From Prostheceraeus crozeri (taxonomy: Eukaryota > Platyhelminthes > Polycladida > Euryleptidae), in assembly GCA_907163375.1 (NCBI GenBank), contig CAJQUW010007530.1, forward strand, positions 310,001-374,000: a stretch of DNA of 64,000 bases, in the 5' to 3' direction. Every line of letters begins with the position of its first letter. Positions within the stretch are counted from its first letter, which is position 1. The position numbers and the translations under genes are program-made. Under the pieces are notes generated by a model that saw only the letters and a program-made list of their open reading frames with translations, made no database searches and was not told the origin of the DNA. Shown here one piece after another: positions 1 through 11,215 of the stretch.

Positions 1-399
1 TACCTTTTTGATTAATAGAACCTTGTATCTTACTACAGGATTTTTCAAATTATGCGAAATGATCGCTTTAATGATGTGAGAGTAGTCTGTTGATAATATT
101 GTGCTTTGGGTTCTAGATTGATGTTTCGTTTTTGGGCATTTTTTGGGGGTAAGATGAAGCCCCAATGAATTTGTGAAGACATTAGATGTCGTCTGTTGCA
201 ATTCAGCTGTGAGTTTCATTCACCATTTGTATCGGTATGTGTTCACCTCGGCCGCACTTCCCTTGAAAAGAGACCGAGAAAGCGCTCGAGTTCTTGCAAA
301 ATGTATTTCTGGGTTTCAATATTAGACCCAGCTTTGGTTACAAGCGGATTCCAAGCCAAATTAGACATTTATACTTATTTAAAAAATGTTTAAATGATA

Positions 400-1075
400 A
401 TTCTGCCGAGCTTCCGTCGTCCAGCAAATAGAATGCGTATATTAGGTAGAGCAGCAACTGTAAAATCCCCATCGTGTATGCCGTTCCGATTGTATTGAAT
501 GAACTTGAGTTGAGACCCACTACCACATGTGAGACATGCAAATTATTACACTTTTGGAGACATTTACACTGGGTTGACTGTTCATGATAGCAAAACAAAA
601 GGGAGAATTGCATTTTACCAATCTTCCGTGTTATGACAACCTTGGATAGGTGATGTTTGTTAAATTAGCGATTCGATGGGTTACTGTTACTTTCATGCTC
701 AATTTTCTTAACAAGAGCATTTTCTATAGCGAGATCATACCACAAATTCCTGCCGCAAAAAATAGCAACATATCATAATAAAGACAATGATCATGATTAA
801 CTTAAAAAGATTTAAATTGGTCCACATGGGTCCATATCGCTATTCAGATTCAATAAATGAAACATAAAATCACACCGATGAAAATTGAATTAAAAACTTG
901 AAATTTCAGTCAAGGGAAGAGCAATAAGATCTCAACTTTTCCATAAAGACTTGCATTTTAATGCAGCTCATGAAATTTCCTTGATAATCAGCTTAATTTC
1001 CACTTCATTAAGATACCTGTTAGTAAGTTTTCATTCCTTTGATATCCAATAAGTTTCATGCTGCATATATAGAGG
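400..1075. repeat. Dispersed repeat RepA, copy 1
   Basis: This stretch matches 25,540-26,240 in the same orientation and 10,810-11,215 in reverse complement; a short piece recurs at 5,770-5,868. Shared blocks include the segment around 650-700 (GATGTTTGTTAAATTAG) and the closing segment near 1,040-1,070 that reads like ATATCCAA-AAGTTTCATGC. No coding potential is convincing. It is an interspersed, non-coding repeat family, probably a non-autonomous element; its ends are not clear enough to assign a superfamily. Confidence 0.7.
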
Positions 1076-1129
1076 TCCAAGTCGTTAGCAGGCCTATATA
1101 GAAACAGGAATAAAGCAATTAGCAAAAAT

Positions 1130-1262
1130 TTAGCTTCTCAAAAATTGATCAAATATTTTTTAGACCGCATGAACTGAATCCACAGAAAGTCTCCACAAAA
1201 AATTGAATCGCTTGATATAAAAATTTTCACTGTATGCTGACATTTTTTGAGTGGACACTCTA
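1130..1262. repeat. Dispersed repeat RepB, copy 1
   Basis: The block with TATAAAAATTTTCACTGTAT and TTTTTTGAGTGGACACTCTA recurs at about 26,285-26,412 and 26,715-26,805. The TTTTTGAGTSGACACTCTA part contains a near palindrome (GAGTSGACACTC). RepB follows RepA both here and at 26.2 kb, so the two may be parts of one larger element. Confidence 0.6.
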
Positions 1263-1799
1263 TCTACTATGCGCTATGGTCCATATGTTTGCAGCTCGAT
1301 AGTCAAGTGAGTTCTTTCGGAGACCATTTCATCTCATGAGGATGAACTATAATACTTGTATGTTTCCGTTGTTTATTAGCACATGTCGACATTCAGATCG
1401 CATCTCTTGCTCTCAATCAGCTGATACAATTTCACCATCAACAATATTCGAACGTCATGCTCTGACAAGTGGATCTTGCATAACATTAACCTTTACATAA
1501 CATGAGCCTACATAAAACAATTTAACTTAACTGTGTAGCAAGATTTGAGTCAGCTTATTTGATACATTCAGTATGGGCAATCAACTAAGCTTCTTATGGA
1601 GACTGAGCCCTTTTTGGTGTTTTAAAGGTAAGGCATTAATTGCATGCAAGTAAAGCCTCCGGTAATATCTGTTTAAGACCAGCAAACTGTAAAATTCATG
1701 AGGATTAGGATATCAGGTTATCAGGAGCGCCGATCACCAAATGATGCAGTAGTTTGGGAGGATAATGAAGCATAATGAAGTGTAAGGCATGATTAGTGA
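1263..1799. other. No gene seen
   Basis: AT-rich non-coding sequence. I see no ORF with family resemblance, no RNA gene and no repeat shared with the rest of the window. Confidence 0.5.
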
Positions 1800-2072
1800 T
1801 TGCCAGGAGACTTTTTTCAGCAAATTCTAATTGAAAGAAATATATATCTCAAACCGCGCTCCAATCGGCCAGCATCTAGTGCCATCACTCGTCATCTTCA
1901 ATTATGTTTTTGTAATGTTCATGACTCACTGGATCGCTTTAAAATTGTTTTCCGTCCTCGGAATTTCCAGCTACTGCCCATCTACGAGGCCTTGTGCATT
2001 AAAAGGTTCGCACCCGACCTTTGTGTACAGAAGGATATCTTGTTCACTCTATACGTCTGCCTTGATGACTAA
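1800..2072 (+). pseudogene. Penelope-like element fragment, GIY-YIG endonuclease C-terminus
   Basis: The open frame of about 90 residues carries the tail typical of Penelope-type GIY-YIG domains: a SAITRHLQ stretch (usual form SAIxxHL), then a DSLDRFKIV strand, then EALCIKRFAPDLCVQ, which matches the family pattern (I/H)EAxxIKxxxPxLNxQ. The upstream GIY-YIG catalytic part is not visible in a clean frame, so this is a 5'-truncated, decayed copy. It is the third Penelope trace in the window besides those at 15.6-17.0 kb and 30.2-32.6 kb. Family assignment is from pattern recognition only. Confidence 0.6.
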
Positions 2073-2076
2073 CTGA

Positions 2077-4181
2077 GTAGCCTATTGATCTTTCGTATTA
2101 ACATCGTCATGCCGCTAATTTGTTATTCACTTCCGTGTTCAACATGAAATAGAACGGACAAAAGCGCTCGTTGATGTATTTGATGTTTTTGCTTATTTAT
2201 AAATTAAGTAAGGGTCAAATTTCTTTCGAGAAGTATCTCAATAAAATTATCTTATATTAAAATTAGCTCACTGTCTAGTTATTATGAGCGTAATACCAAC
2301 GAAACCGATTTTCTCCTGATCGAGAATATGAATTCTGATTGCTCAAAACTAAAACTCTGCCCTTTTCTGCTCCGAAAAAAGACTTTACTCGGAGTCTTGA
2401 AATCGGACATGTCAGATGTATAGGTCCATGCCGCAACCCTTATTTGTGCTGTGTAGATCCTACTATGTAGTTTAGGCGAGACCTGCTACATACCGTTTCA
2501 AAAATAATTGCACAAAAAAGCTAAGCCATTTTCAAATGAAGTTTTCGTGTTGAAGTCCCGGATCAATTTTGATAAACGCTATACCATATGAAGCCTTGTG
2601 TTCCATAGATTATGTTGGCATATATTTCGTTTTTATGTGTGGTCAGCTGTGGTCAGTAAGCTTTATGAAAAAAAATTGAGCGTTTTCTTTGATTCTTTGA
2701 TGCAGGATTTCAACATGAAGACGACAGAACTTTTTTATGAAAGTTGGCAGACAGCATGAACTATCAGTCAGCTTCATCATGACACACGGTTTTTAGGATT
2801 GGATGAATGCACAAAAAGATACAATACTAAAAAGTTTTACCGAAAAATTGTTGCTACAAAAATCTCACAAGATTTTCTCATTGATGAAGATGCTCAATTT
2901 CAGTAACCTTTGTACCATGTGAAAGGTTATGTCAAGCACAATAATCTGGCAAAGCGTTTAGGTTTTGTCTGGTCATCTGTGGTCAGCAAACTTAAAAGTA
3001 TGAATGTTTGGTCAATTCGTTCACCGACACCTACCGAGGAAACTATGCAATACAGAAAATTAAGATTATCACCATTGAATCAAGCTCGTGTTAAGCTTTC
3101 AGATGATATAATTTTTTTCAAATTCGGACATCAATTGGTGCAATATCATTCAATTTATACTTTACCTAATTTTACGCCACTTTCGATTAACAATGTTCAA
3201 CAACAGTCAACTGCACAGAACTTAACAACTTCTGTTGTATTAACGCTGGTGCCTTCGAGTTTGGGTTTAAAATAATGCTGGTGTTATCAGCTCCAAGAAT
3301 ATGTAAGTTTTATCAAATTCGGCCCATCCGCTCACTGGCAAACTTCAAATTTGCATTATTCCCATAGTCGGCCATTGCGTGAGTCATCATTTCCCTCACT
3401 TGAGGTCAGAAGAAATTCGTACCATACTCGTACTTGTTCAAGCGATTTTAAAGTTAAATTCCTAAAATAATTCATGATTTGAACACATTCATGCATGAAA
3501 TGCAAGCCTGCTAGTGCAATCTTTTCGAATAAATGATGGATTAAGTTGGTTTGTCTGCTTGTTATTGGTTTGTCACGTGATTTCAAAAAAATTGAATCCT
3601 CTTAGGCTCCAAGACCCATTCCTATGCATGGCCTGTTGTTCAAAGCTGAGCATGTTGTCATAAGATTGAGGTTGATTGCTACTTTGTTTTAAGGAAACAA
3701 ATTTCAATCATTAAATATTGCACCTCGGAAGGAAATGAAAATGAAAGAAGAATCATTGTCCTGAACATGCCAAATTACAATTATGTATGCACAGTACACA
3801 CGTCTTAGTCTACGCATTTGGTACACGACAAAGCTCTTTACCATCGTGAATTTCATCTTTTGAACATCCTTCACTCTCTTCGTCCATTGTCTTGATATTC
3901 CTCGTTCTTAAACTTCACACAGATGGATATCTCTAGCTTGAAGAGTGTGATTAAGCGCCATTTAATATGTCCAGAAACGCAAAGATCATTTTCTGATTGA
4001 GAGAGGGCTAGATCGGAGAGTAAAGTAAAATATTGAGTAAGTACAGTAGAGAGCCGACTCAAAAAAATATTTGTATACAATGAAAAATTTTACACGATTC
4101 TCCACTAGGATAGTTGTTTAACTTTGGTATCTTCCGTTTCCAGGATTCTTCGAATTTTTTACCGTCGTGTTTTAATTTAAT
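2077..4181. other. Unassigned DNA with one unrecognised ORF
   Basis: The longest open frame (2,910-3,275 +, 121 codons) starts MYHVKGYVKHNNLAKRLGFV and shows no family resemblance I can name; it may be relic transposon coding or chance. The rest is AT-rich, with no RNA gene or clear terminal repeats. Confidence 0.4.
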
Positions 4182-5620
4182 TATACAGTTTTTAGTAACG
4201 CAATGTTTTGCACGATCAGTAAATCGATCAATCACATAAATGCTGATGAAATTTGACGTCACATTGCTCTATATGCATTGGGATTTATGATACTGCATTG
4301 ATATTCTGTTAAATTGATGACATGTTACGTTTGTCGACGAAAGATATAATCCATATAATTCAGTTCTATACGAAAATAACAAAAGTCCAAAATTAAGTAC
4401 GCAAAAGTCAAAAAGGAGTACACAAGTTCCAAACATTTAAAAAGTTGCACAATAAATCATTCAATGAATCAACCGTAATACGAACTATTGATAGATTTGA
4501 GACAATTGGGTCAGTCTTCGAACTACCAAAAACCGGTCGCCCTTCTTATGGAAGCGACAAGGTGGAAGAAGTTAAAGATGTTCTTGACTCAACAAAAGAT
4601 GCTTCAAAGCTGTAATTATCTTCTACACGTCAAATTGCTGAAACTGTGGGAATATCGCAGAAGTTAGTTTACAAGATCTTACGACATCGTCTTCATCTAT
4701 ATCCATACAAATTACGAACTGTACATCAATTGTATGCACGTGAAAAGGTTGCTTGAATGGAATTTGATGATTGGCTTCTTCTGAAAGTTGACGAGGATGA
4801 AAAACTTTCACGAAATGTTCTCTGGACCGATGAATGCGTATTTCATTTACATGGTCATGTAAATACACTCAGCAGCATTGTTTGGGGATCGTCACCGCCC
4901 ACCAATCCAATTCAGTTGCCGTTGAATTCACCAAAACTAACAGGTTGGGCAGGTTTTACAGCTAAATTCCTTCTCCCAATCTTCTTCTTCGAAGAAAATG
5001 TAAGCCAAACAAATTACTGCAATATGATTTTGAATCATGTTGTTCCAAAACTGAAGAAGATGAAATAGCCACCACGTTCACCAGTTATCAACCCATGTCA
5101 TTTTTTCTAGTGGGGTGCCATTAAAGATTCTGTATATCGAGACACAATTACAGATGTCAGTCATCTGAAAGAAACGATCAATTCTGCGGTTAATCAAATT
5201 CTTCTGCAATCGGTTCATGACTCCCTCATAGATCGTTTGCTTTGCTTGCAAAAGAATAATGGCGGTCATTTTGACAGTTGTTGTAGGCAACTGTTGCGAT
5301 CTGACTGTTGTTTAGATCGCCCCGTTATTTAATTTTATTTATTAGGATAATGAATGAAATGTTAAATGGTTGAAATATGGGAATCAATTTGAACTCCTTT
5401 AATGTTAACATGCGAAAACCAGGAAAATATAAGCGTAAATTTTAATGCTTAATGCAAAGGAAATATAAATAATTTATCGAAACATACGAACAATTTTAAC
5501 CACTCACACATAAATCCCAACGTGCATACTACATGCCGACTACAAAAAATTGCATGTATCTTGAATTATGTCAATTTTCTGATTGACTAAAACATTGCGT
5601 TACTAAAAACTCACCCTGTA
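4182..5620 (+). mobile_element. Tc1/mariner-type transposon, decayed
   Basis: The two ends are inverted copies: TTTTTAGTAACGCAATGTTT at 4,191-4,210 and its complement at 5,588-5,608. The right end closes with CACCCTGTA, so its reverse complement begins TACAGGGTGAG, a common mariner terminus; the left end has lost a few bases of this motif. TA dinucleotides sit at both outer edges, as expected for IS630/Tc1/mariner insertion. Size (1.44 kb) fits the family. The transposase inside is broken. Confidence 0.85.
4421..5290 (+). pseudogene. Mariner-like transposase, broken and internally deleted
   Basis: The N-terminal part holds a helix-turn-helix region (FNESTVIRTIDRF, then a PKTGRPS linker, then STRQIAETVGISQKLVYKIL near 4,620-4,680). 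The catalytic region starts with VLWTDECVFHLHG, the first Asp motif of the DDE/D triad. A PPRSPVINPCHFF...WGAIKDSVY stretch near 5,070-5,140 matches the family signature (W/P)PxSPDLxPxDFFLWGxLK. Between them the usual QQDGAPPH segment with the second Asp is absent, so an internal deletion removed a catalytic residue. In-frame stops lie near 4,613, 4,756, 5,066 and 5,108. It cannot encode active transposase. Confidence 0.85.
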
Positions 5621-5769
5621 TGAAAAGATTCAGTTTTTTGCGGAGATTGCGTTCCTGCGGTCAGAAAATATTTGATCCTTTCTTCTGAAGTCAAACTTTT
5701 GCAAATTATCCCTGCGTTTATGCACCATTTGTGTGAATCCAATATATAATTACATGTAGTACAAAACAT

Positions 5770-5868
5770 GTCGGATATCAAATGGAATGAACACTTGATA
5801 ACAAGCATCTTAATAAAGCGGAAATTGAGCTAATTCGAGGGAATTTCATGAATTGCATTATAATGCAA
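5770..5868. repeat. RepA fragment
   Basis: The segment from about CATGTCGGATATCAAA to GAATTTCATGAATTGCATTA matches the start of the RepA copy at 10,820-10,915. It is cut off by the hAT element that begins at 5,870, which suggests that the hAT inserted into RepA. Confidence 0.6.
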
Positions 5869-5869
5869 G

Positions 5870-7427
5870 CAGGGTTGGACGCGATTAATCGATTAGTCCC
5901 TTTTTTTAATTTCAATATATTCTTAGTTATGTATCATTCAATACACCACATGTAGGTCTTGGTTTGTGTATAGATACTCATAGCTGCATTATTTGCAATT
6001 TGAAACACAATTCGAACACATCATTGCAAATCAACATCAATAAGAGGTTAATTAAGCCTGAATATGATAATATTCAAGTACATGTAGTTCTTTGTTCTAT
6101 CGATTTAATTCTAATCCTAACAAGACATGTCGATGCTGCCTTTGTCCATCAAACATCATCTTGAAATATAAAATAGTTGAACCTTCACAATCTCTAGTTA
6201 AGATGATCTGATAGATTATAGGATTCATATGTATGAGGCCGCATTGATTTAGATCCTACACACACACCTGGCATTGAAGTGTTCCATCAAACTTTTGAAT
6301 GATGCTTTTCATTTCGCTTTATCAAAAATTGTGGAAACACAGTTTCACATTGCATACTCAGATATTTTGCACTTGTTTCATTGATATTCCAGATTTTGCC
6401 GTGTATTGAGAGGACCATCAAAACTAAATCTTCGTATTCACGTTGTCATATATTCTGAATGAATTTGACAAAAAAATCTAACAAAATTTCCAGGTAATAA
6501 TTTTCATGTAATAATTCAATTTTCCTTGGACGCTTCCATCTGTATTTTGGCACGCACGTGCCCCCGATCTAAGTATTTGAAATTCGTTAATGAAGAAAGG
6601 TGGCATCAGAAATTCGTTTACGACTAAGAACTGAAATGACGAAAGAAGCACAAAATGTTTACAGTTCAAACCTTGAAATTAGCAGCAAGTGACTCTCAAA
6701 GTAGGTTACTTTCATTAACTTTTGACGCTCCTAAGTTGAAATATCTGATGTTAATAAGGAAAACAACGGGATTCAAAGAGATTTAGTATTACCTCTTTCT
6801 TTCCCGACACCTAACTCCATTACGAATCCACTCAAATGGTGGAATCAGTGCCAAGACCCTTTCCCAATACTGGCCGCTGTGGCTCGCAAGTTAATTTCGA
6901 TTTAGCCGACCACTGCGCCATTAGAGCGAATTTTCAGCATCTCTGGGACACTGTTCCAAAGAAATCGAATGGCTTTGAGACCCAATAACGCTGAAAAGAT
7001 TCTCTTTATGAATTTGAATGAAACGTTCTTGAATCGTTGACTGTGATTCTTCTATTGTAGAGTCATAATTAAGCATGATGATGTGTTTGATCCTTGTTAT
7101 GAGTTTCAAGTATTTGTTCTTCAATTATTCTTTCTGCAATTACTCCAAAAATAAATAAAGATATATTTTGCTACATTTTCTATGCTGTTAAACCATAAGC
7201 GGATGACGAGATGGGAATATTTGCAGAAGTACCGGTCTGAGAAAATGAGGTAAAACAGAAAGATATAACTAAAAAGTAAAATACCAAATGAGATTACAGA
7301 TGCTACTGATAACGCTTGATATGCCAAAAAATTCATTTTTTTCAAAAAAGGTCGAAAAGAGAAGATTAGTTGCGCGCAAAAAAGTCGCACGATTTTTTTC
7401 GCTAGACTAAAGTTGCGCCCAACCCTG
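5870..7427 (+). mobile_element. hAT-superfamily transposon, decayed
   Basis: The left end begins CAGGGTTGGACGCGATTAAT and the right end finishes GCGCCCAACCCTG, so the termini are inverted copies of CAGGGTTGGRCGC, of hAT style. A hAT dimerisation domain is readable inside. The eight bases on either side (AATGCAAG and CCTACAAC) share only four positions, so the target duplication has eroded or the boundary is slightly off. The same left end, CAGGGTTGGGTGCGATTAAT, recurs at 61,215. Confidence 0.75.
6813..7038 (+). pseudogene. hAT transposase C-terminus (dimerisation domain)
   Basis: One frame reads NPLKWWNQCQDPFPILAAVA, then RKLISI, a stop, then PTTAPLERIFSISG and LRPNNAEKILFMNLN. This matches the conserved hAT end NPLxWWxxNxxxFPxLAxLARxxLSIPATSAPxERxFSxAG...LxPxxxExLLFLxxN. 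One in-frame stop (6,903-6,905) breaks it, and no intact N-terminal part is readable upstream. It lies inside the 5,870-7,427 element in the same orientation, which supports that element being a decayed autonomous copy. Confidence 0.85.
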
Positions 7428-7513
7428 CCTACAACTCATTAGATTAGTAAATAAGTCACAACGTATTGTCTTATTTTAATGCTGTTCGGTGGCTCTTTGG
7501 AGCCAGTTGGTTC

Positions 7514-7845
7514 TTAAAAGGGCCCACTGTTCGCTCGATGGTGGTCACTAATTTTTGTATCGTCACCAGAAAGTTCAATCAGTTGTCGAATCCGGGAATG
7601 CATGATTTTGATAAAGCAATTTATTACTGATTGAACTAAACTCTCCCATTCTTGCCTTAGGATGGATCTCAGGAAAGTTGATCTCTTCAAACAGCCTTTC
7701 AGTAAACTCCAAACAATTTTAATGGGATTGAGGTCTGTTGAGCAATCGGGCCATTTTAAAAATGTGCATGCCGGCTTGGGTTTTGAATGAATTTGTCACA
7801 ACTCTTGTAACAAGTGGCGTTGTCGTCCATGTAAATGCAGTCGGA
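7514..7845 (-). pseudogene. Tc1-like transposase C-terminal fragment
   Basis: On the minus strand the frame from 7,753 down to the stop at 7,514 reads WPDCSTDLNPIKIVWSLLKG, then LRQEWESLVQSVINCFIKIM and HSRIRQLIELSG. This is the Tc1 signature WPxxSPDLNPIExxWxxLK, followed by the usual C-terminal helix region. Just upstream (7,760-7,845) a DDNATCYKS stretch in another frame corresponds to the QDNAPxHxA motif with the second catalytic Asp, so at least one frameshift separates them. No terminal repeats are visible; it is a fragment. Confidence 0.85.
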
Positions 7846-7939
7846 GGAAGGACAATTGCGAGGACAGTGGAGGTTCATGATTTTTTACAATAGAGCCAAA
7901 ATAAATGATATCACGGTAAAAAGAACACATCGAGCCAAA

Positions 7940-8340
7940 ACTTCAACGCATCTTTGCGGAAACGCAATACAGCCAAGTTTCATCAAAATCCATGCAATAC
8001 TCCGTCCTACAGAGCCTTCACAAGTTTTCAAATTATGGCCTGTTCAGCGAAAACATCGAATTGTCGCTGAGCAGTCATGTCATTGAACTTGTGAAGGCTC
8101 TGTAGGAAAGTATATTTCATCGAATGTAGTGAAACTTTGTGTGAAGGTGAATGATGTACTTTAGAGTTTATGGTTGACTCTATTGCGTTTTCTGCACAGA
8201 AGCACGAGAGCTGTAACTCGATGTGTGTTTGAAAATTCGATGCATTCGCTGAATAGGCCATGCTTTCAAAATTGTGAAGGCTCTGCAGGACAGAGTATTG
8301 CATGGACTTTGATGAAACTTTGTGTGAAGGTGAGTCTCAC
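7940..8340. repeat. Foldback (inverted) repeat
   Basis: The arm at about 7,975-8,055 (TTCATCAAAATCCATGCAAT, then a CTACAGAGCCTTCACAA block) is the approximate reverse complement of 8,245-8,330. A third, shorter copy of the same block sits between them at 8,085-8,150 in the orientation of the right arm. Overall it looks like a decayed foldback or MITE-like element. No coding is seen. Confidence 0.6.
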
Positions 8341-8794
8341 AAGCTACTTTTTAGTTGGTTAAAGCAGGGAAAGCGAAAAAACTGAAAGCATGTATTTGAA
8401 AAAATGAAGTCATCAAACCAAAAGTTAAAATAAATATTCAATCGGCTCTCTTGACCAAAATTCCAGAGAAATGTCACTTGCTAATCTTCTTCCGATTGTT
8501 CGCATCATCTCGACGTGATAATTGCCACTTTCAATTTAAAAGACAGATTTACAGCGTATAGGGGCGAAAAGCAGCATCTTGGTCCTTGACCAGACTGAAT
8601 CCCTAATTTCTCTATCTATTCAAGATTTGCCGTAACTCAGATAAAGACATGAAAATCCGTTGGACGTTTGATTGAATTCATTTCTGGCAGTTTACGCTTG
8701 ATTTGGATATCATTGAGGCAAATCAAATCAAAGAATATACTTGTGTGAATGTTTAGTCCGCCAGCTAGAGCGAGTTTCTGCAGGGAACGAGGCG

Positions 8795-9607
8795 TAGGAT
8801 AATATTTTCACAGAATGATGTACACCCAAACCTACTACGAATATCCGTGCCTGTGAGTTCGTCTTGTTGTCAGACAGGGTCAAGGAAAAACGAATTTTAA
8901 TCCAATTCTACGCAGATTGAAGTTTTTGAAAACGAGATTTTCTCTATCATCTCGGGTAAAACGAAAAGTACTAAGCCAAGAGTCATAATTTTTGACATGG
9001 AATGTCTTTTCCAATGATGTGCATGTGCTATCATCATGTTTCTGATCTGCACTGTATGTGAGAATGTGGTTAAATGTGGATTGGATTGCTTAAAATGCTT
9101 GTGTTTGCCGTCATTAGGAGGCTTACCAATTCATAATGTATTTAGCTTCATTGAGGGGTACATGAACATAATAGGAAATGACCTGAAGACATTCCATATC
9201 AAGAATAGTGACTTTTGGCTTAGTTTCGCTCAATGAGAGAGTAGAAAATTTTATGTTCATAAGAAGTTGCATTAGATTAACAAGGGATTTTCTTTGTTCC
9301 TGTCTGACAAGAAGAGGAACTACCCAGAACTCGGCAGACGCGAAGATTCGAAGCAGGGATAGGGTGCACATCATTCCATGAAGGTCTCATTTTCAGACTC
9401 GCTCTGGTGGCCGTACTAGTTAGTCATTAATCGATACAGTTATCATAGAATAGGCTAGGTAAGTTAGTCTATTTACTCTATGACAGTCATCTTAAAATGA
9501 AATGACTGAAAATCGTGACTTTCACTGTGAAGTATGACATGTCACATCTGCCATTTTCTTTGTCCATGTTGAGGCTAGCAGATTGAGTGTACATTAAATC
9601 ATTCATA
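8795..9607. repeat. RepC tandem unit, copy 1
   Basis: This 813-bp unit is repeated at 9,639-10,451 with a constant offset of 844 bp and only a few base differences noticed by eye. Within the unit, the left part (ACAGAATGATGTACACCC...GTCAGACAGG) and the right part (CCTGTCTGACAAGAAGAGG...GGTGCACATCATTCC) are inverted relatives of each other, so the unit itself resembles a non-autonomous terminal-inverted-repeat element. Small ORFs in it carry no recognisable domain. Confidence 0.85.
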
Positions 9608-9638
9608 ATGTAGGATAATAATAATAGGATCATAATAA

Positions 9639-10451
9639 TAGGATAATATTTTCACAGAATGATGTACACCCAAACCTACTACGAATCTCCGTGCCTGTGA
9701 GTTCGTCTTGTTGTCAGACAGGGTCAAGGAAAAACGAATTTTAATCCAATTCTACGCAGATTGAAGTTTTTGAAAACGAGATTTTCTCTATCATCTCGGG
9801 TAAAACGAAAAGTACTAAGCCAAGAGTCATAATTTTTGACATGGAATGTCTTTTCCAATGATGTGCATGTGCTATCATCATGTTTCTGATCTGCACTGTA
9901 TGTGAGAATGTGGTTAAATGTGGATTGGATTGCTTAAAATGCTTGTGTTTGCCGTCATTAGGAGGCTTACCAATTCATAATGTATTTAGCTTCATTGAGG
10001 GGTACATGAACATGATAGGAAATGACCTGAAGACATTCCATATCAAGAATAGTGACTTTTGGCTTAGTTTCGCTCAATGAGAGAGTAGAAAATTTTATGT
10101 TCATAAGAAGTTGCATTAGATTAACAAGGGATTTTCTTTGTTCCTGTCTGACAAGAAGAGGAACTACCCAGAACTCGGCAGACGCGAAGATTCGAAGCAG
10201 GGATAGGGTGCACATCATTCCATGAAGGTCTCATTTTCAGACTCGCTCTGGTGGCCGTACTAGTTAGTCATTAATCGATACAGTTATCATAGAATAGGCT
10301 AGGTAAGTTAGTCTATTTACTCTATGACAGTCATCTTAAAATGAAATGACTGAAAATCGTGACTTTCACTGTGAAGTATGACATGTCACATCTGCCATTT
10401 TCTTTGTCCATGTTGAGGCTAGCAGATTGAGTGTACATTAAATCATTCATA
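9639..10451. repeat. RepC tandem unit, copy 2
   Basis: Near-identical to 8,795-9,607 (differences noticed include ATAGG versus GATAGG near 9,170/10,014). The 31-bp junction between copies is a TAGGATAATAATAATAGGAT-type simple repeat that resembles the unit's own first bases, suggesting duplication by slippage or unequal exchange. Confidence 0.85.
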
Positions 10452-10745
10452 TCCACAATGAAGTTGATAAAAATGTGACTCAGACTCTAAAGAAAAGGTT
10501 GACCATAACTCCTCAATTCCACTTGTTATAATGTACAGAACATAGAGTAGGGATATAGCGTAGTAGGGATAAGAAGAAATACGGCCAATTACCAAATAGA
10601 AAGTTCGGACAATTCGCTCTTTTAGAAACAGCCAATGAAGTTTGGTGAAAAATTTTAGTTTTAAGTTGGATTTGAACTTGTCAGCGCTTTCTGTTAACGA
10701 AATTATTGGTTAGTGGACTGGTCTTCCAACACTATGAATATTGCA
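10140..10745. repeat. RepC family segment with an inverted copy at 26.9-27.5 kb
   Basis: The sequence from the end of RepC copy 2 through 10,745 is found as a reverse complement at about 26,925-27,525, including the block AGAAAGTTCGGACAATTCGC and the end at ATTGCAATATATTTGG. Similarity looks very high over about 600 bp, so the two loci are recent copies. Confidence 0.8.
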
Positions 10746-10809
10746 ATATATTTGGTGGTCAAAATTTGCCAATTTATATACTACCGAGATGACTCTCCTA
10801 TACCTATAA

Positions 10810-11215
10810 ATAGCATGAAACAAGTTGGATATCAAAAGGAATGAATATTTGATAATAAGCAACCTAACTAACCGGAAATCAAGCTGATTATCAAGGGAAT
10901 TTCATGAATTGTATTATAATGAAAGTCTTCATGAAAAAGTCGATATTATTCGTGCTTTCTTGGCTGATATTTCAAGTATTTAATTCAATTTTCACCGGCA
11001 TGATTTTAAGATCCGATCACTAAATTCATGTTTCATTTCTAGAATGTGGAACCATTTACATCTTTCAAAGTTAATTAAAGTCATTGTCTTTGATTATGTG
11101 ATTTTGCTCTGCCAGTGACAGGTTGCCTGTGATATGATCACGCTTAAGAAAATACTCCTGAGGTTGAGCATGAAAGTATAAATAGGAACTCATCGAATTG
11201 CTAATTTAGCAAACA
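10810..11215. repeat. RepA copy (reverse orientation)
   Basis: Reverse-complement match to 25,805-26,240 and 640-1,075. Landmarks: GTTGGATATCAAAAGGAATG at the start, AACTTTGAAAGATG complement near 11,060, and AACATC at the end. Confidence 0.75.

Noticed and set aside
9036-10218. Repeated short ORFs of 66 and 83 codons in the tandem units
   Set aside because: They recur only because the DNA is duplicated; no domain, no codon bias, and they occur on both strands.
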